A stretch of DNA of 64,000 nt, taken from positions 1 through 64,000 of the forward strand of contig CAXULW010000016.1 of the NCBI GenBank assembly GCA_964252015.1, in the 5' to 3' direction. The stretch is from CAXSBR01 sp964252015 (lineage in GTDB: Bacteria; Actinomycetota; Actinomycetes; Mycobacteriales; Jatrophihabitantaceae). The notes under the pieces were generated by a model. The model saw nothing but the letters and a program-made list of their open reading frames with translations. It made no database searches and was not told where the DNA came from. Shown here in pieces: positions 25,884-35,109 of the stretch. Both the position numbers and the translations under genes were made by a program. How positions within the stretch are numbered: the stretch's first letter is position 1; the number at the start of each line of letters is the position of its first letter.

Positions 25884-26294
25884 ATGGACATCACCATTCA
25901 CCAGGCCCTTCTCCCGCACGACGACGCCGAGGCCTCGCTGGCGTTCTACCGCGACACCCTCGGCTTCGAGGTCCGCAACGACGTGGAATACGCCGGGATG
26001 CACTGGCTCACGCTCGGCCCGCCCGACCAGCCCGGCACCTCCATCGTGCTGTACCCGCTGGCCGGCGCGCCCGGCGTCACCGACGACGAGCGCCGCACCA
26101 TCGCCGAGATGATGGCCAAGGGCTCGTTCGCCAGCATCAACCTGGCCACCAGCGACCTGGACGGCGCGTTCGAGCGACTGCAGGCCGGCGACGCCGAAGT
26201 GGTCCAGGAACCGACCGATCAGCCCTACGGCGTCCGCGACTGTGCGTTCCGGGATCCCGCCGGCACCCTCATCCGCATCCAGGAGCTGCACTGA
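25884..26294 (+). CDS. VOC-family (glyoxalase/dioxygenase fold) protein
   Basis: The 136-residue protein has the paired beta-alpha-beta-beta-beta modules of the vicinal-oxygen-chelate superfamily: DDAEASLAFYRDTLGFEVRN (13-32) in the first and LDGAFERLQAGDAEVVQEP with VRDCAFRDPAGTLIRIQEL in the second. Proteins of this type next to AraC and UvrA-like genes often act as antibiotic-binding or small-molecule-modifying proteins; which applies here is unknown. The start at ATG 25884 is supported by a leaderless -10 box and the family N-terminus. Thirty-one bases separate it from the next gene. Confidence 0.9.
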   Translation: MDITIHQALLPHDDAEASLAFYRDTLGFEVRNDVEYAGMHWLTLGPPDQPGTSIVLYPLAGAPGVTDDERRTIAEMMAKGSFASINLATSDLDGAFERLQAGDAEVVQEPTDQPYGVRDCAFRDPAGTLIRIQELH

Positions 26295-26325
26295 GCCGCT
26301 CGGGGTCACCGGCGCCGGCGGCCCC

Positions 26326-28689
<2,364 letters not shown>

Positions 28690-28758
28690 CCCCGGGCAAG
28701 CGGCCGCCCTCAGCCGATCCGTTGCGCGAGTGCGATCCGTTTCCGGCCGGGGACGGAG

Positions 28759-29172
28759 TCAGACCACGAGTTCGATGTCTACGCCGACAGCGGCATAGGT
28801 GACTTGGGCCCGCGCATCGCGGGTGGCAAGCAAGCAATGATTCCGTGCCGCGGCGAGGCCGACGATGGCGTCATGAACTGCGCCGCCCGCGACACCGAAA
28901 TCCGCGAGCAGGCCCGGCAGCTGAGCGGCATCGTCGGAATCCAAAAGCAGCGGAGCGGCGAAGCGTGTCGACAACAGTTGCGCCGCATCGACCGGGGTCA
29001 ACCGGATGTCGCCGGGCAGCCGGGTAAGGACGGAGAATGTTTCGACCAACGCGTGGCCACTGAGCGCAACGCTGCGTCCGCCCCACCAATCGACGACGGT
29101 GCTGTGCGCGCGGTGAGTCTGCACCAATAGCGGAATGGCGACGCTCGTGTCCACCCCGACAACCGAACTCAC
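28759..29172 (-). CDS. vapC: PIN-domain toxin VapC
   Basis: The 137-residue protein is a PIN-domain ribonuclease toxin. The four acidic residues of the active site are visible: VGVDTSVAIPLL (Asp 8), ALVETFSVLTRLP (Glu near 43), VHDAIVGLAAAR (Asp near 100) and LLATRDARA (Asp near 119). The GTG start overlaps the stop of the upstream antitoxin by four bases, so antitoxin and toxin are coupled. VapC toxins cut tRNA or rRNA; the target is unknown. Downstream is the UvrA-like gene on the opposite strand. Confidence 0.9.
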   Translation of the reverse strand: MSSVVGVDTSVAIPLLVQTHRAHSTVVDWWGGRSVALSGHALVETFSVLTRLPGDIRLTPVDAAQLLSTRFAAPLLLDSDDAAQLPGLLADFGVAGGAVHDAIVGLAAARNHCLLATRDARAQVTYAAVGVDIELVV

Positions 29173-29405
29173 CGGCGGCCGGAGTCGATCAAGCCAAACA
29201 CGACTTCATCGTCGATTGCCGTCTCGCCGGTCGCCACTAGTGCGCCGCCCTCGTCGACCAATCGTGCCGTCCGGCCAACGGGAATGAGTTGTAGACCTGC
29301 TCCGTATCGCGAGATATCGACGGTTGAACCTGCCCGGAGCCCGAGCGCGTCGCGAAGCGCCTTCGGAACGACGATTCGACCTACCGAATCCAGGGTGGCT
29401 TCCAT
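29169..29405 (-). CDS. vapB: AbrB/MazE-type antitoxin of VapBC module
   Basis: The 78-residue protein has a SpoVT/AbrB swapped-hairpin DNA-binding domain (MEATLDSVGRIVVPKALRDA, then LGLRAGSTVDISRYG) and a C-terminal tail that would wrap the toxin. It precedes vapC with a GTGA overlap. The start at ATG 29405 fits the family and a leaderless -10 box (TAACGT); a longer frame upstream starts at 29477 but adds no recognisable sequence. Autoregulation with VapC is expected from the family. Confidence 0.88.
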   Translation of the reverse strand: MEATLDSVGRIVVPKALRDALGLRAGSTVDISRYGAGLQLIPVGRTARLVDEGGALVATGETAIDDEVVFGLIDSGRR

Positions 29406-29412
29406 AGGGAAA

Positions 29413-29418
29413 ACGTTA
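29413..29418 (-). promoter_or_regulatory. -10 hexamer TAACGT for leaderless antitoxin
   Basis: On the minus strand TAACGT ends 7 bases before the vapB ATG at 29405. Confidence 0.45.
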
Positions 29419-29545
29419 CCATCCGATTCCCATCGAGACCCGGACGAGCGACGCCTGGAGCGTCGTGTCCACAGCATCGAATCGACTCCCGATACCCCTG
29501 TGGATAAGCCCTGGAGGCTCGGCGTAGCGCCCTATGGTCGCAGCT

Positions 29546-29882
29546 ATGCCACGCAAATGGACACACCAGGATCTCGGCGTCGACGCCAATGGCTGCCTCA
29601 CCGAAGACATCGAAATCGACGGCCAGAAAGTGGTCGTTCACTACGACGACCGACCTTCCAGACTCGGACGTCACGACCGTCCACGGCGTCGCGTGCACGA
29701 CACCGCTGCGAACAGTGATCGACATCGCGGCGGACCTCGACCGCGCGGAGCTTGAACGCGTCGTCCGCGACTGTCTCGGTCGGGGACTGTTCACCATCGA
29801 CGAAGCGATGGCGAGGCTCACCCAGCCCGACATGACGTCGCGGCGCGGAGCTCATCTACTGCGGACCCTGCTGGAACCTTGA
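29546..29882 (+). pseudogene. Frameshifted small gene disrupted by a 4-bp duplication
   Basis: The first frame starts at ATG 29546 (MPRKWTHQDLGVDANGC) and the second continues as DSDVTTVHGVACTTPLRTVI to a stop at 29882. At 29648-29655 the sequence GACC is duplicated in tandem; removing one copy joins the frames exactly as HYDD-LPDSDV and gives a 110-residue protein. The restored C-terminal half (TTPLRTVIDIAADLDRAEL, then LGRGLFTIDEAMARL) resembles the C-terminal region of AbiEi-like type IV antitoxins and related actinobacterial proteins; this assignment is tentative. The duplication could also be a sequencing error. Confidence 0.7.
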
Positions 29883-30403
29883 CCGTATCTCGCTGCTAGC
29901 CGACGACCTACGCCGTGACGCCGACTCGTTTGTCCTGGTCTCATCGAACCTGACGCAGTGAGGGCCCGTTCTGCGGAGCCTGTCTCAGCGAGTTGACGCA
30001 AGTGGCCGGCCACACGTCTCACCAAGACGACGCATCTCGTCGAGATCGGTCGGATCCGCCTGCGGGCGGGCGTCGGCAAGCGCCCCGCCCGTGTCAGGCA
30101 ACGGGTCGCCGTCCGCAAGAGGAACGCTGACCGAGATGAACCCTATAAAGGATGTATGGCCAGAAGAACTGCGCTGACACTTGAACGAATGCGCTGGTTG
30201 CACGGGCTGCAGGTCTTCGAACTCGACCTGGAAGGACGTCCGCGGCGGAGCAACGACACGGCTACCGTCCGAGCTGACGTACTCGAGATCGATCGCGTCG
30301 GCTCACGCCAGCGGCACAGACGGCGCGCCCGAGCCCGCAGGTCAGCGTCTCAAAAACCGGGCCTTCCCATGAAGTGCCGATAATCGACATTATGACAAAT
30401 TGG
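29883..30403. other. Gene-free stretch with no supported ORF
   Basis: These 520 bases contain only short open frames on both strands without family resemblance, good starts or matching codon use; the longest (30156-30383, plus strand) is Arg-rich and unlike a protein. Around 30375-30410 the sequence is unusually AT-rich for this window. It lies between a frameshifted gene and a broken antitoxin and probably holds decayed accessory DNA. Confidence 0.6.
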
Positions 30404-30652
30404 TTAGGCGCGCCTATGAGTTCCCGATGGCCAACGCTCGGCGGCCAACGGCGACGGCTTCCACCGCGATGGCGGCGACCTCGGTGGGGGTGTAGTCCAG
30501 CGCGGACCGCTCACCCAGCGGTGCTTGCGTACGGGGCTCAGCTCGGCAACCTCGCGGCCGGCTACCGTGACCGTTAGGGTCTCCCCGGCCTCGACGCGGC
30601 GTGGCACCTCGCTGACCCGGTTACGGAGCTCTTTCTGCGGGATCGTGGGCAT
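30404..30652 (-). pseudogene. Orphan Phd/YefM-type antitoxin with damaged C-terminus
   Basis: Residues 1-50 (IPQKELRNRVSEV, RRVEAGETLTVTVAGREVAEL, ending HRWVSG) match the N-terminal DNA-binding half of Phd-family antitoxins. After RKHRWVSG the frame turns into Pro/Ser/Arg-rich sequence unlike the toxin-binding tail, so a frameshift or fusion has replaced it. No toxin gene follows before 30403. A 14-bp palindrome stands just upstream and is a plausible leftover operator. It may still bind DNA, but neutralising a toxin looks unlikely. Confidence 0.65.
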
Positions 30653-30662
30653 AGATCGGTGG

Positions 30663-30676
30663 TAGCAGTTCTGCTA
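30663..30676. promoter_or_regulatory. Palindromic operator TAGCAG-TT-CTGCTA
   Basis: A perfect 6-bp inverted repeat with a two-base centre lies 10 bases upstream of the orphan Phd-type antitoxin start, the usual place for toxin-antitoxin autoregulation. Confidence 0.5.
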
Positions 30677-30732
30677 ACGCCAAAGGCGCCGAGCCCCGGC
30701 GGTCATGGGGGCCGCGCCCTCCCAACCTGCGG

Positions 30733-31167
30733 TCAGAACACCAGCTTCAGCCGCACGGCGACAGCGGACGGCGATTCCGCGAGCCCGGCGGCGAGGAGCC
30801 GGCGGTCTGCGCTCACGAGCGGGACGCCGAGGGCACCCGCGGCCGCGGCCCAGCTGGCGTCGTAATACGAGAGCACCTGCGTCTCGGCGATGAAGGCGGC
30901 GTCGTGAAGCCACCCCGGCGCCATCACGATTGGCGAACCGACGATCGCCAATAGATCCGCGAGCTGATCGCCGACATCGCTGGCCGTCCAAGCCAGCACC
31001 CGCGCCAGGACGTTGCCAATCTCGTAGATGGCCAAATCCAGCACATGGGCGTCCAGATCGCCGCGGAGATGGGAATCGCGTATCGCGCGCGCCTCTGCGA
31101 CTTCGCTCTCCCCCGCGTCGTGAAACCACTTGATCAATACTGACGTGTCGATGAGCAGGCGAGTCAC
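30733..31167 (-). CDS. vapC: PIN-domain toxin VapC, second module
   Basis: The 144-residue protein has the PIN active-site acids in LLIDTSVLIKWFH (Asp 7), DLAIYEIGNVLAR (Glu near 49), LSYYDASWAAAAG (Asp near 103) and PLVSADRRLLAAG (Asp near 120). Its GTG start overlaps the antitoxin stop (GTGA), the same arrangement as the first module at 28759-29405. It is only distantly similar to that first VapC, so the two modules probably arrived independently. Confidence 0.9.
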   Translation of the reverse strand: MTRLLIDTSVLIKWFHDAGESEVAEARAIRDSHLRGDLDAHVLDLAIYEIGNVLARVLAWTASDVGDQLADLLAIVGSPIVMAPGWLHDAAFIAETQVLSYYDASWAAAAGALGVPLVSADRRLLAAGLAESPSAVAVRLKLVF

Positions 31168-31400
31168 CGGCGGTTGTCGCGGTCGGACCGGACAAGATCC
31201 GCCGACTCGAAACTGCCGGCGTTGCGAAAGCGACGCTCGGAGCGCTCCACGGCCGCGGCAAGGTCTGCCGGATCCTGACGAGCCAGCTCGCGGCGCGCAG
31301 CGGCAGCAAGCAGCGCACTGCGACTGGTCGACCGGCGTTTGACTTCAGCGTCGAGTTCGGCCAGCAGATCGTCGGGTAGCGACACCATCACCTTGGACAT
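31164..31400 (-). CDS. vapB: Ribbon-helix-helix antitoxin VapB, second module
   Basis: The 78-residue protein begins MSKVMVSLPDDLLAELDAEV, a typical ribbon-helix-helix (CopG/Arc) DNA-binding strand and helix, followed by RRSTSRSALLAAAARREL and an acidic/basic tail for toxin binding. It is therefore from a different antitoxin family than the AbrB-type one at 29169. The start at ATG 31400 is backed by the -10 box TATACT 6 bases ahead. It is coupled to vapC. Confidence 0.9.
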   Translation of the reverse strand: MSKVMVSLPDDLLAELDAEVKRRSTSRSALLAAAARRELARQDPADLAAAVERSERRFRNAGSFESADLVRSDRDNRR

Positions 31401-31406
31401 GCCAGA

Positions 31407-31412
31407 AGTATA
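31407..31412 (-). promoter_or_regulatory. -10 hexamer TATACT for leaderless vapB
   Basis: On the minus strand TATACT, close to the ideal -10, ends 6 bases before ATG 31400. Confidence 0.6.
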
Positions 31413-31465
31413 GCTTGTGGTAATGCTGACGGGATGGCCCATCGGTCACGCGCACCGAACACAAG

Positions 31466-31664
31466 CTATCGGTCGGGGTGGGGGACGGTGCGGACCTCGA
31501 GTTCTTCGATTCCTTCGAAGTCATCGGGATTACAGGTATAGACGGGAGGGTTCTCGGCGAGCGCCGCGGCGGCGATCAATGCGTCGTAGGCCCGAGCCGC
31601 CGGCGTGCGTCCCGAGGCCCTGCACGAGGCCGCGACACGGCCGAACGCACGCGCGGCCTGGCTC
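31466..31664 (-). pseudogene. C-terminal fragment of a third VapC toxin
   Basis: The frame ends with a stretch typical of VapC C-termini: ARAFGRVAASC, then RAYDALIAAAALAENPPVYT and CNPDDFEGIEEL. The N-terminal half with the first catalytic aspartate and any antitoxin is missing; upstream sequence is unrelated and runs into the adenosylhomocysteinase-like gene. It is a truncated remnant and cannot be an active nuclease. Confidence 0.7.
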
Positions 31665-31818
31665 CGGAGCGGCCGGCACGGCCATGAACCCCGGCAACGC
31701 CGTCCTGTGCACCAAGCGCCATCTCTAGAGTCATGGCGATTAGCACCCCGGTGGGCGGGGCTGACCGTTCCGAACCGGGGCGACAACCGTTCACCTCTAT
31801 CGAATGGCATAGACACCA

Positions 31819-32979
31819 ATGGTTTCCACGCGTATTGACTGGGTGGCCGAGCACTGCCAGCTGCTGCGTTCGATCTCGGCCGAGTTCAAGGAAACGCAGC
31901 CGTTTCGCGGTCTCACGATCGGCACGGGCATCCACCTCGAAGCCAAGACGGTCGCCCTGATCCTCACCCTGCGTGACGGGGGCGCACGACTCGTATCGAC
32001 CGGCAACCTGAACACGACCCAGCCCGAGGCCATCGAGGTTCTCAAGGCCGAGGGCATCACCGTGATCGGCGGTCCCACTCAGGACAAGGAGCTGCACAGC
32101 AGCTACCTCGACGAGGTCGTCGCGGCCAAGCCTGACCTGATCCTGGACAACGGCGGTGACCTGTTCGCCAAATACCTCGACGCGCCGTGGGAAGGCCTCC
32201 TGGGCGGGACCGAGGAGACGACCTCCGGACGGATGCGGCTCGAGCCGCTGCGCGAGCAGTTGCGGCTGCCGATCCTGGTTATCAACGACAGCCCGATCAA
32301 GGCGTTCGGCGAGAACGAGCACGCGGTCGGGCAGAGCGCGCTCGAGTCCTACCTGCGACTGACCAACCGCATCACCAACGGTGAGAATGTCACCGTTTTC
32401 GGCTACGGCTGGTGCGGCCGTGGCGTCGCAGCGAACTTCCGCGGCGCGTATGCACGCGTATCCGTAGTCGAGTCCGACCCGGTCACCCGGTTGCGGGCGC
32501 ACCTCGACGGTTTCAGCACCCCCCAGCGCGACATCGCGATCGCCACCGCTGACCTGATCATCACCGTGACCGGTGCGCCCGACATCATCACGACCGCCGA
32601 CCTGCCCAAGCTGCGTGACGGCGTGATCCTGGCCAACGCCGGCCACTTCCCGCAGGAGATCGACGTCGACGGACTGTTCGGATCGCCCGACGTCGTGAAC
32701 GTCGTCGAATACGCCGATGATCTGACCGCGCTCGACCTACGCGACGGCCGCCGCATCCACGTGGCTTCACGCGGGCACATGTTCAACCTGGCCGGGCCAC
32801 GGCCGATCGGCAACTCGATCGAATCCATGGACCTCGGCTTCTCCCTGCAATCCAGGTGCCTCGAAGCCGTCGCCACCAAGGCGGTGGACGCGACCAGCTG
32901 TGTGGTGCCGGTGCCGGGTCACATCGACGCCGCCGTCGCCAACGCCTACCTCGACCGCAAATACGGACCAGCGGCCTAG
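31819..32979 (+). CDS. Short divergent adenosylhomocysteinase-like protein
   Basis: The 386-residue protein has the SAHH fold: a substrate domain with GTGIHLEAKTVALILTL (near 36-52), EETTSGRMRLEPL and INDSPIKAFGEN, and an NAD domain with GYGWCGRGVA (near 196). Compared with canonical enzymes the first His, the Glu, the catalytic Lys and the N-A-G-H-F region are kept, but the Asp of KSKFDN is Glu, the His of the AMGHPS region appears as Asn (PIGNS), and the C-terminal Lys/Tyr segment that closes the NAD site is absent. It may act on a related nucleoside thioether or be regulatory. It stands alone, without metK or metE nearby, next to a toxin-antitoxin cluster. Confidence 0.8.
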   Translation: MVSTRIDWVAEHCQLLRSISAEFKETQPFRGLTIGTGIHLEAKTVALILTLRDGGARLVSTGNLNTTQPEAIEVLKAEGITVIGGPTQDKELHSSYLDEVVAAKPDLILDNGGDLFAKYLDAPWEGLLGGTEETTSGRMRLEPLREQLRLPILVINDSPIKAFGENEHAVGQSALESYLRLTNRITNGENVTVFGYGWCGRGVAANFRGAYARVSVVESDPVTRLRAHLDGFSTPQRDIAIATADLIITVTGAPDIITTADLPKLRDGVILANAGHFPQEIDVDGLFGSPDVVNVVEYADDLTALDLRDGRRIHVASRGHMFNLAGPRPIGNSIESMDLGFSLQSRCLEAVATKAVDATSCVVPVPGHIDAAVANAYLDRKYGPAA

Positions 32980-33156
32980 ACCGTGCTCAAGCCGCCGCGG
33001 ACACCGCCGGCAAGTCGCGCAAACCGAGTCCACATCGTCTCCAGGCGTGCTAGATCCAACAGCCCGCGGCTGTTACGGAAAGCAGGTTTGCATCCACTCG
33101 TCGTGCGCGGGCAGCTGCCCGCCGCGCCCCCGGCCATGAAATGCTCGCCCCTGCGT
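32980..33156. other. Gap with no recognisable gene
   Basis: No supported coding sequence is seen here. The distal part of the decayed phosphotransferase to the right may extend into it (a WMQT-like segment near 33090), but the reading frame is too broken to follow. Confidence 0.5.
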
Positions 33157-33461
33157 TACTCCACGGCAGCGGATAGCTGCCGCCCGGCTCGCCGTTTGCC
33201 ACCGGTTCCGGGGTCGGTACCGTCGAGGCCGCCGTCAGCTCCCGGGCCGCCCCGGCCTCCTCAGCGACACGTCTCGAACGCCCGCCGGGTCAGCGGACCG
33301 CAGCCGAAAACGCGCGGCCAGGTCGGCGCCAATGCGAAAGATCGCATTGACCGTTCCTGCGGCCGGTACGGCCCGCACGACCAGATGTCGCCACTGGGGA
33401 ACCGGCGGGCAACGAGCTGACGCACGGTGCCCACGTCCACGCTGAGCTGATCGTCGTGCAT
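33157..33461 (-). pseudogene. Decayed aminoglycoside-phosphotransferase-family gene
   Basis: Reading the minus strand from ATG 33461, MHDDQLSVDVGTVRQLVARR matches the N-terminus of APH-family phosphotransferases. One base is missing after RFP (a CCCC run near 33400), after which QWRHLVVRAVPAAGTVNAIF and IGADLAARFRL follow in a second frame. A further shift near 33280 leads to RELTAASTVPTPEPVANGEP and GGSYPLPWS. These segments line up in family order, so this is one gene broken by at least two frameshifts. The rest of the kinase is not recognisable. Confidence 0.7.
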
Positions 33462-33492
33462 CGCCACGCTCGAATGATCCCCCAACCCCCCG

Positions 33493-33900
33493 GTGGACAA
33501 TGTCACGGTGAGCAGCTCTACCCGGTTGGACGGGGTTCACGTCGACCCGCGGCTGGCCGACGCGATCCGCGGTGGCGCGTCCTTGCTGCCGCGGATGCGG
33601 GTTGCCGTCAATCGGTGCCGGACGGAGCCGGCACCGAAAGGTGACCTGGCCCGCGAGTGCGGCGACCTCGTGCAGGCGTTCACCGCGCTCAGCGAACAGG
33701 TGCGCGCACTGCCACGAACCCAACTCAGCGCGCAGGTCGACCGCCTGCTGAGCTGCCAGCTGGAGATTGCCGGCAATGCCGCGTACCTGGCCTTCCGCAT
33801 ACACGACGAGAACTGGCCGGCGCTGGCGGCCCGCTTCGGCGACGGCGTGGTGGCGGGCGACGAGCTGTTGTACCTCGCGGCAGCGGTGACTCAGGTCTGA
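33493..33900 (+). CDS. Hypothetical helical protein
   Basis: A 135-residue frame starting at GTG reads through to TGA with codon use like its neighbours (G/C in third positions). It is predicted mostly helical, with one Cys pair region (CGDLVQAF, LLSCQLEIAG) and no signal peptide or membrane helix. I recognise no family. It is divergent from the decayed phosphotransferase, 31 bases away. It could be a real small cytosolic protein; a second GTG five codons later is an alternative start. Confidence 0.5.
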   Translation: MDNVTVSSSTRLDGVHVDPRLADAIRGGASLLPRMRVAVNRCRTEPAPKGDLARECGDLVQAFTALSEQVRALPRTQLSAQVDRLLSCQLEIAGNAAYLAFRIHDENWPALAARFGDGVVAGDELLYLAAAVTQV

Positions 33901-33954
33901 CCGAAGCGGGCCGGGGTCGGCTGCTCTTGCGCTCGGGCCAATGGTGTCTCTAGG

Positions 33955-33965
33955 GTAACCGTTAC
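33955..33965. promoter_or_regulatory. Palindromic operator GTAAC-C-GTTAC of ArsR gene
   Basis: A perfect 5-bp inverted repeat lies 2 bases before the ATG of the ArsR-type gene and directly behind a TAGGGT -10-like box, a position suited to autorepression. Confidence 0.5.
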
Positions 33966-33967
33966 TC

Positions 33968-34336
33968 ATGAGCAACCAATCAGAAGCGGTCTTCGACGCA
34001 CTGGGTGAGCCGGTGCGTCGCCGGATCGTCGAGCTCCTCCGGGACGGCCCGCGCCCGGTCGGGGAACTGGCCGCGCAGCTCCCGGTCGGGCGACCGGCGG
34101 TCAGCAAACACCTGCGCGTGCTGGGCGACGCCGGCCTGGTCCGGCACACCAGCCACGGCACCCGCAACCTCTACGCGCTCGCTCCACCGGGCCTGACCAC
34201 GGCTCAGACGTGGCTCGTCGACATGTGGGACAGCGCGCTGAGCGGTTACGCCGACGCGGTGCGCGAAGCGGTCGAGCAGGGCGCCGATCGTCGTGCCACC
34301 ACCACCAAGCGCACCCCCCAGAGGAGAACGAGATGA
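33968..34336 (+). CDS. ArsR-family winged-helix regulator
   Basis: The 122-residue protein is an ArsR/SmtB-type repressor: SEAVFDALGEPVRRRIVELL (5-24), PVGELAAQLPVGRPAVSKHL (30-49) and RVLGDAGLVRHTSHGTRNLY (50-69). No metal-binding Cys pair is seen, so it belongs to the metal-independent group commonly paired with SRPBCC (AHSA1) genes. It overlaps the downstream SRPBCC gene by ATGA. A palindrome at its start codon is a likely operator. Confidence 0.93.
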   Translation: MSNQSEAVFDALGEPVRRRIVELLRDGPRPVGELAAQLPVGRPAVSKHLRVLGDAGLVRHTSHGTRNLYALAPPGLTTAQTWLVDMWDSALSGYADAVREAVEQGADRRATTTKRTPQRRTR

Positions 34337-35109
34337 GCGAACTGGCGCCGATTCGACGCGACGTGATCGTCCCCGCCGCGCCGGCCGTGGCCTTCCGCGT
34401 GTTCACCGACCGGATCGGCGCGTGGTGGCCGGTGGCCGAGTTCAGCGTGCACGGCGCAGGTTCGGCGGTGGCCTTCGTGGGCAACGCCTTGGTCGAGTCC
34501 GCACCCGGACAGCCCGACGCCGTATGGGGAACAGTCACCGTCTGGGACCCGCCCGACACCGTTGCGTTCAGCTGGCACCCCGGGGGCGAGCCGGATCGGG
34601 CCAGCCAGGTACGGGTCACGTTTGCCGCGGCCGGGGAGCAAACGCTGGTGCGCCTCGAACACTCCGGCTGGGAGAGGTTCGCGAACCCAGCACAGGCAAG
34701 GTCAGAGTACGAACAGGGCTGGCCGGATGTTCTCGACCGCTACGTGGACGCCGTCGAGGGCGCCGCTGAATGGACGTGGGTCGCCCTGCAGCACCGTCCC
34801 GGCCCAGCGGCCGCCGGCGTTGACAGCATCTCTGCCGATCCGCGCTTCGGCGAGCACGTCGCCTTCCTGGAGCGGATGCACGCCGCCGGGTACCTGGTGG
34901 CCGCCGGTCCGTTCGGCGACGAACCCGGGGCGGGCATGACCGTGCTACGCCTGCCCGGCGCGGACCGGCTGGACGAGGCCACGCGCCTGGCCAGCATCGA
35001 CGACGCCAGCGTGGCCGGCGGGTTCTTCACGGTCGACGTCCGACCGTGGCACGTGGGCCTGGCCGCCGAGCTGCGACCCGCTGATCCAGCCGGGGCTAGC
35101 CCGCCTTGA
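34333..35109 (+). CDS. SRPBCC (AHSA1-like) protein fused to a YCII-related domain
   Basis: The 258-residue protein joins two folds. Residues 1-150 form an AHSA1-type START-like ligand-binding domain (RDVIVPAAPAVAFRVFTDRI, GAWWPVAEFSVHG, GWPDVLDRYV). Residues about 155-245 form a YCII-related ferredoxin-like domain (FGEHVAFLERMHAAGYLVAA, GPFGDEPGAGMTVLR, GGFFTVDVRPWHV), including the usual His/Asp positions. A GGAG site and an ATGA overlap link it to the ArsR gene. It probably binds or turns over a small hydrophobic compound that the regulator senses indirectly. The last 14 bases overlap the convergent GH3 gene. Confidence 0.88.
   Translation: MSELAPIRRDVIVPAAPAVAFRVFTDRIGAWWPVAEFSVHGAGSAVAFVGNALVESAPGQPDAVWGTVTVWDPPDTVAFSWHPGGEPDRASQVRVTFAAAGEQTLVRLEHSGWERFANPAQARSEYEQGWPDVLDRYVDAVEGAAEWTWVALQHRPGPAAAGVDSISADPRFGEHVAFLERMHAAGYLVAAGPFGDEPGAGMTVLRLPGADRLDEATRLASIDDASVAGGFFTVDVRPWHVGLAAELRPADPAGASPP

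Noticed and set aside
30156..30383. 75-residue plus-strand frame
   Set aside because: Arg-rich C-terminus, no family resemblance, and it lies in AT-shifted decayed DNA; not supported as a gene.
28690..33492. Prophage or integrative element
   Set aside because: No integrase, att repeats, tRNA or phage genes are visible; the region is better explained as a toxin-antitoxin hotspot.
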